NCBI GenBank assembly: GCA_963777435.1
Contig: CAVZQT010000003.1
Coordinates: 186,001-250,000 of the forward strand
Direction of reading: 5' to 3'
DNA length: 64,000 nt
Source: AP-15 sp963777435
Lineage (GTDB): Bacteria; Pseudomonadota; Alphaproteobacteria; ATCC43930; CGMCC-115725
Shown: piece after piece, positions 8,575 to 17,484 of the stretch
Layout: each line of letters begins with the position of its first letter
Position numbering within the stretch: the first letter of the stretch is position 1
Notes under the pieces: generated by a model
The model's input: only the letters and a program-made list of their open reading frames with translations
What the model was told of the DNA's origin: nothing
The model's database searches: none
Translations under genes and position numbers: made by a program

Positions 8575-8859
8575 ATGCGCGATCTTGCGGTGGGACTTCT
8601 TTTGATGCTTGGCGTGGCCGCTCCACATCTTGCTTGGGCGGACAACCCGGCGAGCGGAGCCTCATCCTCGGTCGCGGCGGGAGCGACGGCCAGCGATCAG
8701 CAGCGCGCCTTGTTACCGAATATCGATCTGCATTTGATCGCCAAGGCCAACGCGGCCGAGTGCAGGGACGAAGGCGAGATCTGCAAGACCAACGCCGATT
8801 GCTGCTCGGGCCTGGAATGCAGCGGAGATCCGCAGCCAACCTGCCGGCCGGAGGATTGA
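8575..8859 (+). CDS. Small exported protein with a cystine-knot-like C-terminal cysteine pattern
   Basis: 94 residues starting MRDLAVGLLLMLGVAAPHLAWA, a clear signal peptide, with GGAGA placed six bases before the ATG. After a low-complexity Ala/Ser linker the last ~33 residues contain six cysteines in the order C-x6-C-x5-CC-x4-C-x7-C, the spacing of inhibitor cystine knots (knottins), with acidic character (CRDEGEICKTNADCC). That pattern is well known in toxins, protease inhibitors and antimicrobial peptides of eukaryotes and rare in bacteria. I see no adjacent maturation or immunity gene. Export is well supported; knot formation and function are inference. Confidence 0.7.
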   Translation: MRDLAVGLLLMLGVAAPHLAWADNPASGASSSVAAGATASDQQRALLPNIDLHLIAKANAAECRDEGEICKTNADCCSGLECSGDPQPTCRPED

Positions 8860-8899
8860 GGCGAGCGACTGAGGCGCTGGGAGCCGCGCCATTTGTGGG

Positions 8900-10150
8900 C
8901 TAATCGAGCACGATCTTGGACCCGGCGCCGCCATTGAGCAGCCGCCGGAGATGGAACCCGACGAGATGATCCTCGCTGTGCAGCCCGAGGAGCGCCGCAA
9001 ACGCCGGCATCGCCAGAGGATCCTCGGCTTCGAGCTTGGCGAACGCGTCGAGATAGGCTTGCGTTGCCGCCCCGTCATAGATCTCGTCCGCCAGCGGCTC
9101 GAACGCGCGCAGCGGGCCCTTGCGTCCGCGCAAGATCAAATCCCCGATCGGCCGCCCTTTGAACCCGGGCACCCGGCTTGCAACACTCTCGCCGACGCAG
9201 ATGCGCGTCCCGAGCGGTTTGTTGGCGGCTTCGAGCCGCGCCGCGGTGTTGACCGTGTCGCCATACGCCGTGTAGTCGAAAAATTTGCCGCCACCAAAAT
9301 TGCCGACGATCGCCGGCCCGGCTTCGAGGCCGAGCCGTGTCACCCCGAGCCCAACGCCGCGCTCGAGCCAGCGTGAACGAAAACGCTGGGCATAGGTATC
9401 GAGCTCAAGGGCGCAGGCAACCCCACGCGCGGCATGATCGGGCTGATCGGCCGGCGCCCCAAACAGGACATGCATGGCGTCGCCGATGATTTTTACGACG
9501 GTGCCGCCATGGCCAAAGACGATCTCGGTCATGCCGCCGAGATAGTCGTTCAACAGAGGGGCGATGATTTCGAGATCGAGTATTTCGATCATCGAGGTAA
9601 ATTCGGCGATATCGCTAAATAGCGACGTGATTTCGCGCCGCTGACCGCCGAGATCGACCGCCTCGGGATCGCCTGCCAGACGCTCGGCAAGGTTGGGCGA
9701 GAAATAACGCGACAACAATGCATGCGCGCGTTCAGCTTCGGCCTGTCGCCGCTTTGCGTCGCGCAGCCGCTCGATATGGGCGAGCGTCTTCCGGATGGTG
9801 GTTTCGAGATCGGCGAAATCGATCGGTTTGGTAATGAAATCGAATGCCCCGCGGTTCATCGCGGTGCGAATATTCGCCATGTCGCCATAGGCTGAAACGA
9901 TCACAGTCGACAGCGGGTCGTCGGTCTCCTGAATCCTTTGCAATAAGGTCAAGCCATCCATCCGCGGCATGTTGATGTCGCTGAGGACCATGTCGAAATC
10001 ATCGCCATTGGCGATCATGTCGAGCGCCTCGACACCGTCGCGGGCAAAACGAAAACCAAATTCGCCGCCGCGGATCTGGCGGCGAAACCGCTGCTGAACC
10101 AAGACTTCGAGATCGGGCTCGTCGTCGACCACGAGGATTGTCGCGGTCAT
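8900..10150 (-). CDS. Response regulator with class III adenylate/guanylate cyclase output
   Basis: Residues 1-125 are a receiver domain (acidic DDEPD near 9, phosphoacceptor D58 in LSDINMPRMDG, K108 in TKPID). A helical linker (125-165) precedes a class III nucleotide cyclase domain (about 170-350): metal-binding aspartates D180 (LFSDIAEFT) and D224 (IIGDAMHV), and the substrate and transition-state region KFFDYTAYGDTVNTAARLE. It should make cAMP or cGMP when phosphorylated. Its ATG overlaps the stop of the upstream histidine kinase, so the pair is translationally coupled and probably cognate. A ~60-residue C-terminal extension is unassigned. Confidence 0.9.
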   Translation of the reverse strand: MTATILVVDDEPDLEVLVQQRFRRQIRGGEFGFRFARDGVEALDMIANGDDFDMVLSDINMPRMDGLTLLQRIQETDDPLSTVIVSAYGDMANIRTAMNRGAFDFITKPIDFADLETTIRKTLAHIERLRDAKRRQAEAERAHALLSRYFSPNLAERLAGDPEAVDLGGQRREITSLFSDIAEFTSMIEILDLEIIAPLLNDYLGGMTEIVFGHGGTVVKIIGDAMHVLFGAPADQPDHAARGVACALELDTYAQRFRSRWLERGVGLGVTRLGLEAGPAIVGNFGGGKFFDYTAYGDTVNTAARLEAANKPLGTRICVGESVASRVPGFKGRPIGDLILRGRKGPLRAFEPLADEIYDGAATQAYLDAFAKLEAEDPLAMPAFAALLGLHSEDHLVGFHLRRLLNGGAGSKIVLD

Positions 10151-12237
10151 CGCTCCCGGCCTCCGCCATCAGCGCTTGCCATCATCCGGCGCGGCAAGGT
10201 CAGTATAAACTCGGTGAACGCCCCAGGTTGGGTCGCGACATCGAAACTGCCGCCATGCTGTTTGACGATGATGTCGTGGCTCAGCGACAGGCCGAGCCCG
10301 GTGCCCTCGCCCGCCGGCTTTGTCGTAAAAAATGGATCGAAGATTTTGGCCCGCACCGAATCCGGGATGCCGGTGCCGTTATCGTGGACCCGGATCTCGA
10401 TCCGATCGCCGGCAGCCCGGGTAGTGACCGACACAGTCGGGGTGTAACCGGCTTCGTGGCCGCCCTGCTCGCGCTGTCGGACCGCATAGAAGCCGTTGGA
10501 GAACAGGTTCAGCAGCACCCGCGTCAGCTCCTGCGGATTAACCTCGACTTCGCCGACCGCAGGATCGAGTTCGCGATGCAGGGTGACGTTAAAATCCGGG
10601 TGTTCGGCCCGCGCACCGTGATAAGCGAGATTGAGCGCTTCTTCGACAAGGGCGTTAAGGTTTGCGGCTCGCCGTTCCCCGGCATCGGCTCGTGAATGCA
10701 TCAGCATGTTTTTGACGATGCTGTCGGCGCGTTTACCGTGCTCAACGATCTTGCCCAAATTGCCGCTCAATGTCTGAGCCAAATCTTCAATTTCGGCCCG
10801 AGTCTCCTCCGGCAGAGCGGCGCCGTCGGTTGTCAGTACGCCCTTCAATTCGTCAATCAGTTCGCCCGAAAGTTCGGCGAAATTATTGACGAAGTTGAGC
10901 GGGTTCTTGATCTCGTGCGCGATACCGGCGGTCAGCTGGCCGAGCGCCGCGAGTTTCTGAGTTTCGACCAGCCGATCCTGGGCCTGGCGCAGATCGGCGA
11001 GCGCACGCTCGGCGGCGAGCCGCGCCTCGCGCGCGGTCTGCTCGCTGGCCTGCAACGCCTCGGTGCGCGCCTCGACCTTGGCTTCGAGAGTGTCATGGGA
11101 TTCACGTATCTTGGCCGCCATTTGATTGAACCGTTCGGCCAAGATCTCGATTTCGTCGCCGGTATGAATTTCGATCGGCGCGCTATGCTCGCCCGAACCG
11201 AGACGATCGGCGCCGTCCTGCAGTCTTCGGATCGGCACAACCATGCGTCGCGCCAAAATCGTGCCCAACCCGGTCGCCAGCAGCAATCCGAGCGTCAGCA
11301 AAGCCGCGACCCGATAGAGAGAGGCATACACCGGCGCCAGCGCCTCGCGCAGCGGCAATTCGACAAACACGACCCAATCGAGCCGCGGCACCGGCGCAAA
11401 CACGGTCAACACCCTGGTGCCGTCGGGCTCTACAGCGATGTTCGATGGGTGAGCCGGCCCCTCACCGCGCAAGGTTGCCAGTGCTTCGGCTACGTGCGGT
11501 TTGTGCGACCAGTCGGTGTCGCGCAGCACGAGGCTGAGATCGGGATCGGCGATCAGGCGGCCGCGCCGGTCAACGACGTAAGCATAGCCGGTGCGCATGA
11601 CCTGGGTCGAGTTTATCAAGTCCCAAATAAATTTTAGATTGACCTCGGCAACGGTCACTCCGGCATGACGCCCGGCATGACGCCCGGCATGCGCGACGGC
11701 AATCGTCATGTAGGGCTCGGATTGATTGCGAAAATAAACCGGGCTGAACCACACCCCCTTTGCTTCGGTCTCGGAAAACCGCGGGTCTGTGGAATAGTCG
11801 ATGCCGCTCGCGACTAAATCGGGTGCGGTACGCGAAAGCCTCAGCTGCTCCTTACCCGATCCGTCGATTTCAGCGACCTCCGAAATCGCCGGCACCCCCC
11901 GCAGTAATCGGATCAAATCATAACGCCGCTGTTCCAGCGGCAGCGCATCCCATTGCCGCGGCGTCGTCCAGCCGAGCTGGCGCTCGATATCCAATACAAA
12001 TTCCTGGATACGACCCGCCGCGTCGTTAGCCTTCTCCTGCTGGATTCGCACCGCTACGGCTTCCGCTTGCTGATAGCCGAGCCACATATCGAGCCCGGCG
12101 CTCACCGCCAACACGAGGCAGACAAGCCCGATAAAGGCGAGTGCCAGCTTGACCGCGAGCCCGAGCCGTAAGCGGCGCGGCGCAACGGTTGCAGCCGTTC
12201 CGGCCAGTTCAAACGCGGGGTCGTTCTTTACGACCAA
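10147..12237 (-). CDS. Membrane sensor histidine kinase with extracytoplasmic Cache-like domain
   Basis: 696 residues: membrane helix at 28-53, a periplasmic sensor region at 55-305 of double-Cache type, second helix at 308-330, HAMP to about 385, coiled coil to 430, HisKA with phosphoacceptor H441 (GIAHEIKNPLNFVNNF) and an HATPase domain with N, G1 and G2 boxes (VHDNGTGIPD, GEGTGLGLSLSHDI). The kinase stop overlaps the start of the receiver-cyclase, so stimulus sensing is probably converted into a cyclic nucleotide. A small in-frame tandem repeat (HAGR units near residue 183) lies in the sensor domain. The ligand is unknown, although Cache sensors bind small metabolites. Confidence 0.9.
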   Translation of the reverse strand: MVVKNDPAFELAGTAATVAPRRLRLGLAVKLALAFIGLVCLVLAVSAGLDMWLGYQQAEAVAVRIQQEKANDAAGRIQEFVLDIERQLGWTTPRQWDALPLEQRRYDLIRLLRGVPAISEVAEIDGSGKEQLRLSRTAPDLVASGIDYSTDPRFSETEAKGVWFSPVYFRNQSEPYMTIAVAHAGRHAGRHAGVTVAEVNLKFIWDLINSTQVMRTGYAYVVDRRGRLIADPDLSLVLRDTDWSHKPHVAEALATLRGEGPAHPSNIAVEPDGTRVLTVFAPVPRLDWVVFVELPLREALAPVYASLYRVAALLTLGLLLATGLGTILARRMVVPIRRLQDGADRLGSGEHSAPIEIHTGDEIEILAERFNQMAAKIRESHDTLEAKVEARTEALQASEQTAREARLAAERALADLRQAQDRLVETQKLAALGQLTAGIAHEIKNPLNFVNNFAELSGELIDELKGVLTTDGAALPEETRAEIEDLAQTLSGNLGKIVEHGKRADSIVKNMLMHSRADAGERRAANLNALVEEALNLAYHGARAEHPDFNVTLHRELDPAVGEVEVNPQELTRVLLNLFSNGFYAVRQREQGGHEAGYTPTVSVTTRAAGDRIEIRVHDNGTGIPDSVRAKIFDPFFTTKPAGEGTGLGLSLSHDIIVKQHGGSFDVATQPGAFTEFILTLPRRMMASADGGGRER

Positions 12238-12252
12238 GAAGCGGCACCTCCC

Positions 12253-13236
12253 TTATTCAACCACGTCATCTGCACGCGCAAGCAGCGACGGTGGGATCGT
12301 CAGGCCGATCTTCCTCGCGGTTTGCAGATTGATCGCGAGCATAAATCGGCTCGGCGTCTCAAGCGGCAGCTGACCCGGGTCGGCTCCCTTCAGGATGCGC
12401 ACGGCAAGTTCAGCCGCGCGGTCGAACATCTCGGTGACATCGGGACCATACGACATCAGCCCGCCTTCCCGCACCAACGAGTCATATTCGAAAACCGCGG
12501 GAATTTTATGCTCCGCGGCAAAGTCGATCACGCGTTTGCGATTTAGGGTGGTCAGCACGTCGCTGACCATCAGAATCGCATCCGGCGGTTTTTGCATCAT
12601 CCTCGCGAACGCCTCGTCGAAGCCTTCCGGGGCATGCACGCCGAGCGATTCGACCTCGAGACCGAGGTCGCGCGCTTGCGCTTCCGCCGCCTTGTAGCGC
12701 AGGGACATGCCGAGATCCTCTTCGTTCCACAGCATTGCTACCCGGCGCACGCTTGGCACCGCCGTTTTTAGCAGCGAGAGGCGCTTGGCCGACAGTTCGG
12801 CGGCGATTTCTGAGAGCCCGGTAACATGGCCGCCGGGGCGCGTAAAACTCGCGACCAGCCCATCCTCAACCGGGTCGCCGGCGCGGACGATGATGACCGG
12901 TAAACTCGTATGCTGCTTGGCAGCGAGCGAGGCGGGATAGCCACTGGCAATAACGATCGCAACCTTGCTGGCGACTAACTCGTTGAGGAGCTTTGGTAAA
13001 CTGTCGAGCTTGCCGTGCGCTGCCCGCCGCTCAAAGGCGAGGTTCTTGCCGAGCACAAATCCGTTTCGGGCGAAGCCGCGGATCAGCCCGGCGCCGAACG
13101 GGCTCTGGTCGGTAGGCTCCGGCCCCGTTGAGAGCACCCCGACCCGGTAAATTTGCTGCGGCGTGTCGGCCCCGCCGGGATTGGCGCTGGCGGCAAAAAT
13201 CGAAACGAGCAAAACCAAAAGGGCGGGCGTTCTCAT
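12253..13236 (-). CDS. ABC transporter substrate-binding protein (ABC_sub_bind family)
   Basis: Start taken at ATG 13236 because it begins a signal peptide (MRTPALLVLLVSIFAASA); the frame stays open 207 bases further upstream without protein-like character. The mature part starts YRVGVLSTGPEP and shows the two-lobed periplasmic-binding fold of family PF04392 (IVIASGYPASLAAKQ, VTGLSEIAAELSAKRLSLL, RFMLAINLQTARKIGLTIP). Members occur in large numbers in soil alphaproteobacteria, usually next to histidine kinases, and are thought to present ligands. It ends 15 bases upstream of the kinase gene, so kinase, cyclase and binding protein likely form one operon; a role as co-sensor is plausible. Confidence 0.88.
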   Translation of the reverse strand: MRTPALLVLLVSIFAASANPGGADTPQQIYRVGVLSTGPEPTDQSPFGAGLIRGFARNGFVLGKNLAFERRAAHGKLDSLPKLLNELVASKVAIVIASGYPASLAAKQHTSLPVIIVRAGDPVEDGLVASFTRPGGHVTGLSEIAAELSAKRLSLLKTAVPSVRRVAMLWNEEDLGMSLRYKAAEAQARDLGLEVESLGVHAPEGFDEAFARMMQKPPDAILMVSDVLTTLNRKRVIDFAAEHKIPAVFEYDSLVREGGLMSYGPDVTEMFDRAAELAVRILKGADPGQLPLETPSRFMLAINLQTARKIGLTIPPSLLARADDVVE

Positions 13237-13385
13237 TGTTGACCCCAACGCACTGGCGCGGCGACGATACGATCCGGAACGCTCGTTACAAAGCGGCTCG
13301 TGGACAAGATGCCGTGATCGGGAACCATGATGTCTGGTTTCGCTAAGATGCGCCTTGCCGCGAAAAAGGGAAGAGACGGGGCTCG

Positions 13386-14903
13386 ATGACCGGATCAGCC
13401 TATGTCCTGGCAATCGACCAGGGGACGACCAGCACGCGCGCAATTTTATTCGATATGGCGGGCAAAATCCGGTCGAACGCGCAGGTCGAATTGACCCAGC
13501 TTTACCCGCAACCGGGCTCGGTCGAACACGACCCCGAAGAAATCTGGCGTTCCGTGGTGACCACCGGGCGAGAGGTTATGGCCGCGGCCGATGGACCGAT
13601 CGCAGCGATCGGGATCGCCAATCAGCGCGAGACGACGACCGTCTGGGAACGCGCCACCGGCCGGCCGCTGCACAACGCGATCGTCTGGCAGGACCGCCGC
13701 ACCGCCCGGATTTGCGCGGGGTGGGAGCGGGACGGCTTGGGCGAGATCGTGCAACGCCGCACCGGCCTTGTCATCGACCCGTATTTCTCGGCTTCCAAGA
13801 TCCGATGGCTCCTCGACCATGTCCCCGGCCTGCGCCGCCGCGCCGAGGACGGCGAGATTGCTTTTGGCACGATCGACAGTTTTCTGCTGTGGCGGCTGAC
13901 ATCAGGTAAACGCCACGCGACCGACGTGACCAATGCAGCGCGAACGATGCTGTTCGATATCCAACGCTTCGACTGGGACACGGAATTGCTCGAGGCGTTC
14001 GCGATTCCGCGCGCGATTTTGCCCGAAGTGCGCGACACCGGCGACGATTTCGGGCTGAGCGACCCGGCCGTCTTTGGCGCCGCGATCCCGATCGCCGCAC
14101 TCGCCGGCGACCAGCAGGCGGCACTGATCGGCCAGGGTTGTTTCCGCCCCGGCATGCTCAAATCGACTTACGGCACCGGCGCTTTTGCGCTCGTCAATAT
14201 CGGCGCCGCACCCGTTGCCTCGACCCATCGGCTGTTGACGACGGTCGGCTACCGGCTCGCCGGCCGCACCTGCTACGCCCTCGAAGGCAGCATTTTTATC
14301 GCCGGAGCAGCGGTGCAATGGCTGCGCGACCGGCTGCGGATTGTCAGCACTGCCGCTGAATCGAACGTACTGGCCGAGCAGGCCGATCCGCGCCAGCGCC
14401 TCTATCTAGTGCCCGGGTTTGCCGGGCTCGGTGCGCCTTATTGGTCGGCGCAAGCCCGCGGCGCGTTGATCGGGCTGACCGCCGAATGCGGGCCGGCGGA
14501 GATCGCGCGCGCCGCCCTCGAAGCGGTCGGCTACCAGACGCGCGATCTGGTCGCGGCGATGATGGCGGATGCGGGGATCGCGCTCGACACATTGCGGGTC
14601 GATGGCGGCATGACGGTGAGCGACTGGACGATGCAGTTTCTCGCCGACATCCTGCCCGCATCGGTCGAGCGGCCCGCTATTGTCGAGACTACGGCCTGGG
14701 GTGCGGCTTATGCGGCCGGGCTGATGCGCGGCGTCTACCCCGACCCCGAAACAATAGCCGATCGCTGGCAACCCGATCGCCGCTTTACGCCGCAGATGGC
14801 TCCGGCCGAGCGCGAGGAGCGTTATGCCGGATGGCGCCGCGCGGTTGCCGGCGTGCTCGCCGCCGTGCCGCCTTTATCAGGAGATGCCGATGCCGAACCC
14901 TGA
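13386..14903 (+). CDS. glpK: Glycerol kinase
   Basis: 505 residues, the usual length. N-terminal ATPase motif LAIDQGTTSTRAILFD (residues 8-23), NQRETTTVWERATGRPLHNAIVWQDRRT (start of this region near 78), and the C-terminal GDQQAALIGQ, TYGTGAF and DGGMTVSDWTMQFLADI signatures of FGGY kinases. It phosphorylates glycerol to glycerol-3-phosphate in the cytoplasm. No glpF or glpD is adjacent. The following gene begins 14 bases before the glpK stop. Confidence 0.95.
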   Translation: MTGSAYVLAIDQGTTSTRAILFDMAGKIRSNAQVELTQLYPQPGSVEHDPEEIWRSVVTTGREVMAAADGPIAAIGIANQRETTTVWERATGRPLHNAIVWQDRRTARICAGWERDGLGEIVQRRTGLVIDPYFSASKIRWLLDHVPGLRRRAEDGEIAFGTIDSFLLWRLTSGKRHATDVTNAARTMLFDIQRFDWDTELLEAFAIPRAILPEVRDTGDDFGLSDPAVFGAAIPIAALAGDQQAALIGQGCFRPGMLKSTYGTGAFALVNIGAAPVASTHRLLTTVGYRLAGRTCYALEGSIFIAGAAVQWLRDRLRIVSTAAESNVLAEQADPRQRLYLVPGFAGLGAPYWSAQARGALIGLTAECGPAEIARAALEAVGYQTRDLVAAMMADAGIALDTLRVDGGMTVSDWTMQFLADILPASVERPAIVETTAWGAAYAAGLMRGVYPDPETIADRWQPDRRFTPQMAPAEREERYAGWRRAVAGVLAAVPPLSGDADAEP

Positions 14904-15808
14904 AACCTGGCCAAGCCTCGCCTTTTCCGAATGGCGCGAGACCTGCGCCACCCTCCACATGTGGACCCAGATCATCGGCAAGATCCGGCTGGCGCAGGCG
15001 CCGCTGATCAATCACTGGTGGCAGGTGCCGCTCTACGTGACGAGCCGCGGGCTGACGACATCGCCGATCCCCTACGGCGAGCGCGTATTCGAGATCGGCT
15101 TCGATTTTATCGATCATCGGCTGACGATCGCGACCAGCGACGGCGCTGCCGATGCATTCGCTTTGCGGCCGCAACCGGTCGCCGATTTTTACCGCGAGGT
15201 CATGCAGCGGCTGCACGCGCTCGGCCTCGATATCCATATCTGGACGACGCCGGTCGAAATCGCCGAACCAATCCGGTTCGAACAGGACCGTACCCATGCC
15301 GCCTATGACCCGGATTACGCCAACCGGTTCTGGCGCGTGTTGTTGCAGGCCGACCGCATCTTCACCGCGTTCCGCGCGCGCTTTCTCGGCAAGGTGAGCC
15401 CGGTGCATTTCTTTTGGGGCAGCTTCGACCTGGCGGTGACCCGGTTTTCCGGCCGCCGCGCCCCGCCGCATCCCGGGGCGCCCAATATCGCCGACAAGGT
15501 CACGCGCGAAGCCTATTCGCACGAGGTCAGCAGCTGCGGCTTTTGGCCGGGCGGACCCGGCATGGAGCAACCGATTTTCTATTCTTACGCTTACCCGCAG
15601 CCGCCCGGGTTTGGCGCAGCCCGGGTGCGGCCGGCGCGAAGCCATTTACAACAATGACTTTGGCGAATTCATCCTGCCCTATGACGCGGTCCGTCAGGCG
15701 GCAGCGCCCGACCAGGCGTTGCTCGACTTCTTGCAGAGCACTTACGAGGCCGCGGCCATCCTGGCCCAGTGGGACCGCGCCGAATTGGAGCGCCCGGCAG
15801 GATCATGA
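14890..15808 (+). pseudogene. DUF5996 family protein, single-base frameshift
   Basis: ATG 14890 has AGGAG six bases upstream and overlaps the glpK end. The first ~250 residues match the DUF5996 pattern (WPSLAFSEWRETCATLHMWT, KVSPVHFFWGSFDLAVTRFS, YSYAYPQPPGF). Near 15637 the frame is lost; the conserved ending (EAIYNNDFGEFILPYDAV, then a LDFLQSTYEAAA stretch) continues in the next frame to the stop at 15808. Removing one C in the GGCGCGAAG run restores a full-length protein. Function of the family is unknown. The cupin gene start overlaps its true stop (ATGA), showing that the downstream frame was once the translated one. Confidence 0.85.
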
Positions 15809-16125
15809 ACCTGTTCGATCCGTTGCCCGATGCGAGCGCAGCCGAAGCGGTCGATGTGCTGCTCAGCCGTCCCGGTGTTCGGATCGAGCGGATCGTCTCG
15901 CTCGGTCAGGCAAGCCCGCCCGGCTTCTGGTACGACCAGGACGAAGGTGAATGGGTGCTGTTGCTGTCCGGCGCCGCAAGTTGCGTTTCGCGGACGAGCC
16001 TGACGCCACGGCAACTTGCGCCGGGCGACATCGTCGACATAGCGCCGCACCGCCGCCACCGCGTCGACTGGACCGACCCGGCAACCCCGACAATCTGGCT
16101 CGCGGTCTTCTATAGAAGCGAGTAG
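15805..16125 (+). CDS. Small single-domain cupin protein
   Basis: 106 residues starting MNLFDPLPDASAAEAVDVLL, with ATG overlapping the DUF5996 stop (ATGA). The core GFWYDQDEGEWVLLLSGAA followed by LAPGDIVDIAPHRRHRVDW is the two-motif cupin beta-barrel, with E (EGEW) and H (HRRHRV) as candidate metal ligands. The specific substrate cannot be told; similar small cupins are often annotated as mannose-6-phosphate-isomerase-like or plasmid-maintenance proteins. Coupling to the broken upstream gene may reduce its translation. Confidence 0.75.
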   Translation: MNLFDPLPDASAAEAVDVLLSRPGVRIERIVSLGQASPPGFWYDQDEGEWVLLLSGAASCVSRTSLTPRQLAPGDIVDIAPHRRHRVDWTDPATPTIWLAVFYRSE

Positions 16126-16174
16126 GCCGCTCCGCGCCGTCTAGTGGTGCGCACCAGACAGATAGTGCCCGTCG

Positions 16175-16264
16175 CCCCTTTCTCCTCGTCGCCGCGAAAG
16201 GGGGGTCCAGAGCGGCAAGTACGGGATTGGCCGCCCTGGGTGCCCGCTCTCGCGGGAATGACGA
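16175..16264. repeat. REP/BIME-like hairpin repeat, copy 1
   Basis: Three nested inverted repeats: CCCCTTTC (16175-16182) with GAAAGGGG (16196-16203), AGCGGC with GCCGCC around an AT-richer loop, and CCCGC-TCTC-GCGGG (16243-16256) followed by AATGACG. Related copies lie near 18.5, 22.75 and 27.4 kb, always outside or at the edge of genes. Confidence 0.65.
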
Positions 16265-16292
16265 TAAATGATCGCTGCTTCCCGACGGGTCG

Positions 16293-17432
16293 TCAGCTGA
16301 GCCCGTAGAGCGCGGCCGCGTTGTCGTGGGTCAGTTTGCGCCGCATCTCGGGCGACAAATCCTTCATCTGGCGCTCGATCGCGCTGTGCGAGTTGGGCCA
16401 CACGCCGTCTGGGTGCGGGTAGTCCGACGCCCATAAAAGATGCCCGTCGCCAAAAAACGGGATCTGCGCCATCGCTGCGTAATCTTCTTGGAAGGTCGCC
16501 CAGATCTGCCGCTTGAACAATTCGCTGGGCTTGGTTTCGAGCGCCGCACCACCCTTATCAGCCCAAAATTCCTTGGCCTCCCACAGCCGCCAATGCCGAT
16601 AGTCGAGCTCCTGCACCAGCCAGGGCAGCCAGCCGGTACCGGCTTCGGCCATTACCAGTTTCAGCTTCGGGTGGCGTTCGAGGATGCCCCAGGCAAACAG
16701 ATCGATAAACGGTTCGAGGAAGTTCCCCATGAAGAACTTGGTGTTCTCGAACACACTTGCCGCCTTGCCAGCAACGCGGTCGCCCTGCTTGCCGACAAAT
16801 ACCGTGATGTGCCAGGACAGAATGATCCCGGTGTTTTCGAGTGCGGTCCACAGCTTCTCCCAGTCGGGATCGTCAAGCTTGGGGCTGATGTTGGCGATCA
16901 TCAGGGTGACTTGCCGCACTCCGCCCTTGGCAGCGAGCCGAAGCAGTTCTTCGGCCGCGGCGTCAGGAGTTTCAGGCAGCATCGGCACGCCAAGCAGACG
17001 GTCGGGAGCCGCCTTGCAAAATTCCATCAGCCAATCATTGTAGACGCGATAGCAGGCGACGCGCAGCCCCGGGTCGTCGGTCGAAATCTGAAAGATCGGG
17101 CCAAAGATGACCTGGGTCTGTACCCCGTCACGGTCCATATCGGCGAGGCGCAGTTCGGCAACCGCGGGCCGGCGAGCGCTCTGGTCGTACATGCCGGCGC
17201 GGTCAAACGAGTTGTAGAGCGGCTTGACCGGGCGCTGGTTGCCGGTCGCGGGCGGCTTTCCGCCCCAACTACCCCAAACCTTGCCGTCGCAGATCCACAC
17301 CGCCTGGCCGTCGCGCTCTTCGATATGCGGGGCGCGGTCGCGCAACTCCGTCGGCAGTCGCGTCATCCACAGATCGGCCGGCAATTGCCCCAAATCCATA
17401 TGGTCATCGCAGGAGATCAGGTCGTTGGCCAT
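16293..17432 (-). CDS. Amidohydrolase family 2 metal-dependent hydrolase/decarboxylase
   Basis: 379 residues, TIM-barrel amidohydrolase of the ACMSD/2-hydroxy-acid decarboxylase group (PF04909). Visible are the N-terminal ISCDDHMDL metal-site strand, LADMDRDGVQTQVIFGP, and the C-terminal WASDYPHPDGVWPNSHSAIE with the conserved metal Asp. The substrate is unknown; relatives hydrolyse or decarboxylate aromatic and dihydropyrimidine-like compounds. It is first of three same-strand genes downstream of the CmcJ-like and di-iron genes, a small catabolic cluster. Confidence 0.85.
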   Translation of the reverse strand: MANDLISCDDHMDLGQLPADLWMTRLPTELRDRAPHIEERDGQAVWICDGKVWGSWGGKPPATGNQRPVKPLYNSFDRAGMYDQSARRPAVAELRLADMDRDGVQTQVIFGPIFQISTDDPGLRVACYRVYNDWLMEFCKAAPDRLLGVPMLPETPDAAAEELLRLAAKGGVRQVTLMIANISPKLDDPDWEKLWTALENTGIILSWHITVFVGKQGDRVAGKAASVFENTKFFMGNFLEPFIDLFAWGILERHPKLKLVMAEAGTGWLPWLVQELDYRHWRLWEAKEFWADKGGAALETKPSELFKRQIWATFQEDYAAMAQIPFFGDGHLLWASDYPHPDGVWPNSHSAIERQMKDLSPEMRRKLTHDNAAALYGLS

Positions 17433-17484
17433 CGGTCTGTCCTATCTTCACTGAGCGGCAAGAACGAAAACATGCGGCAACAGA

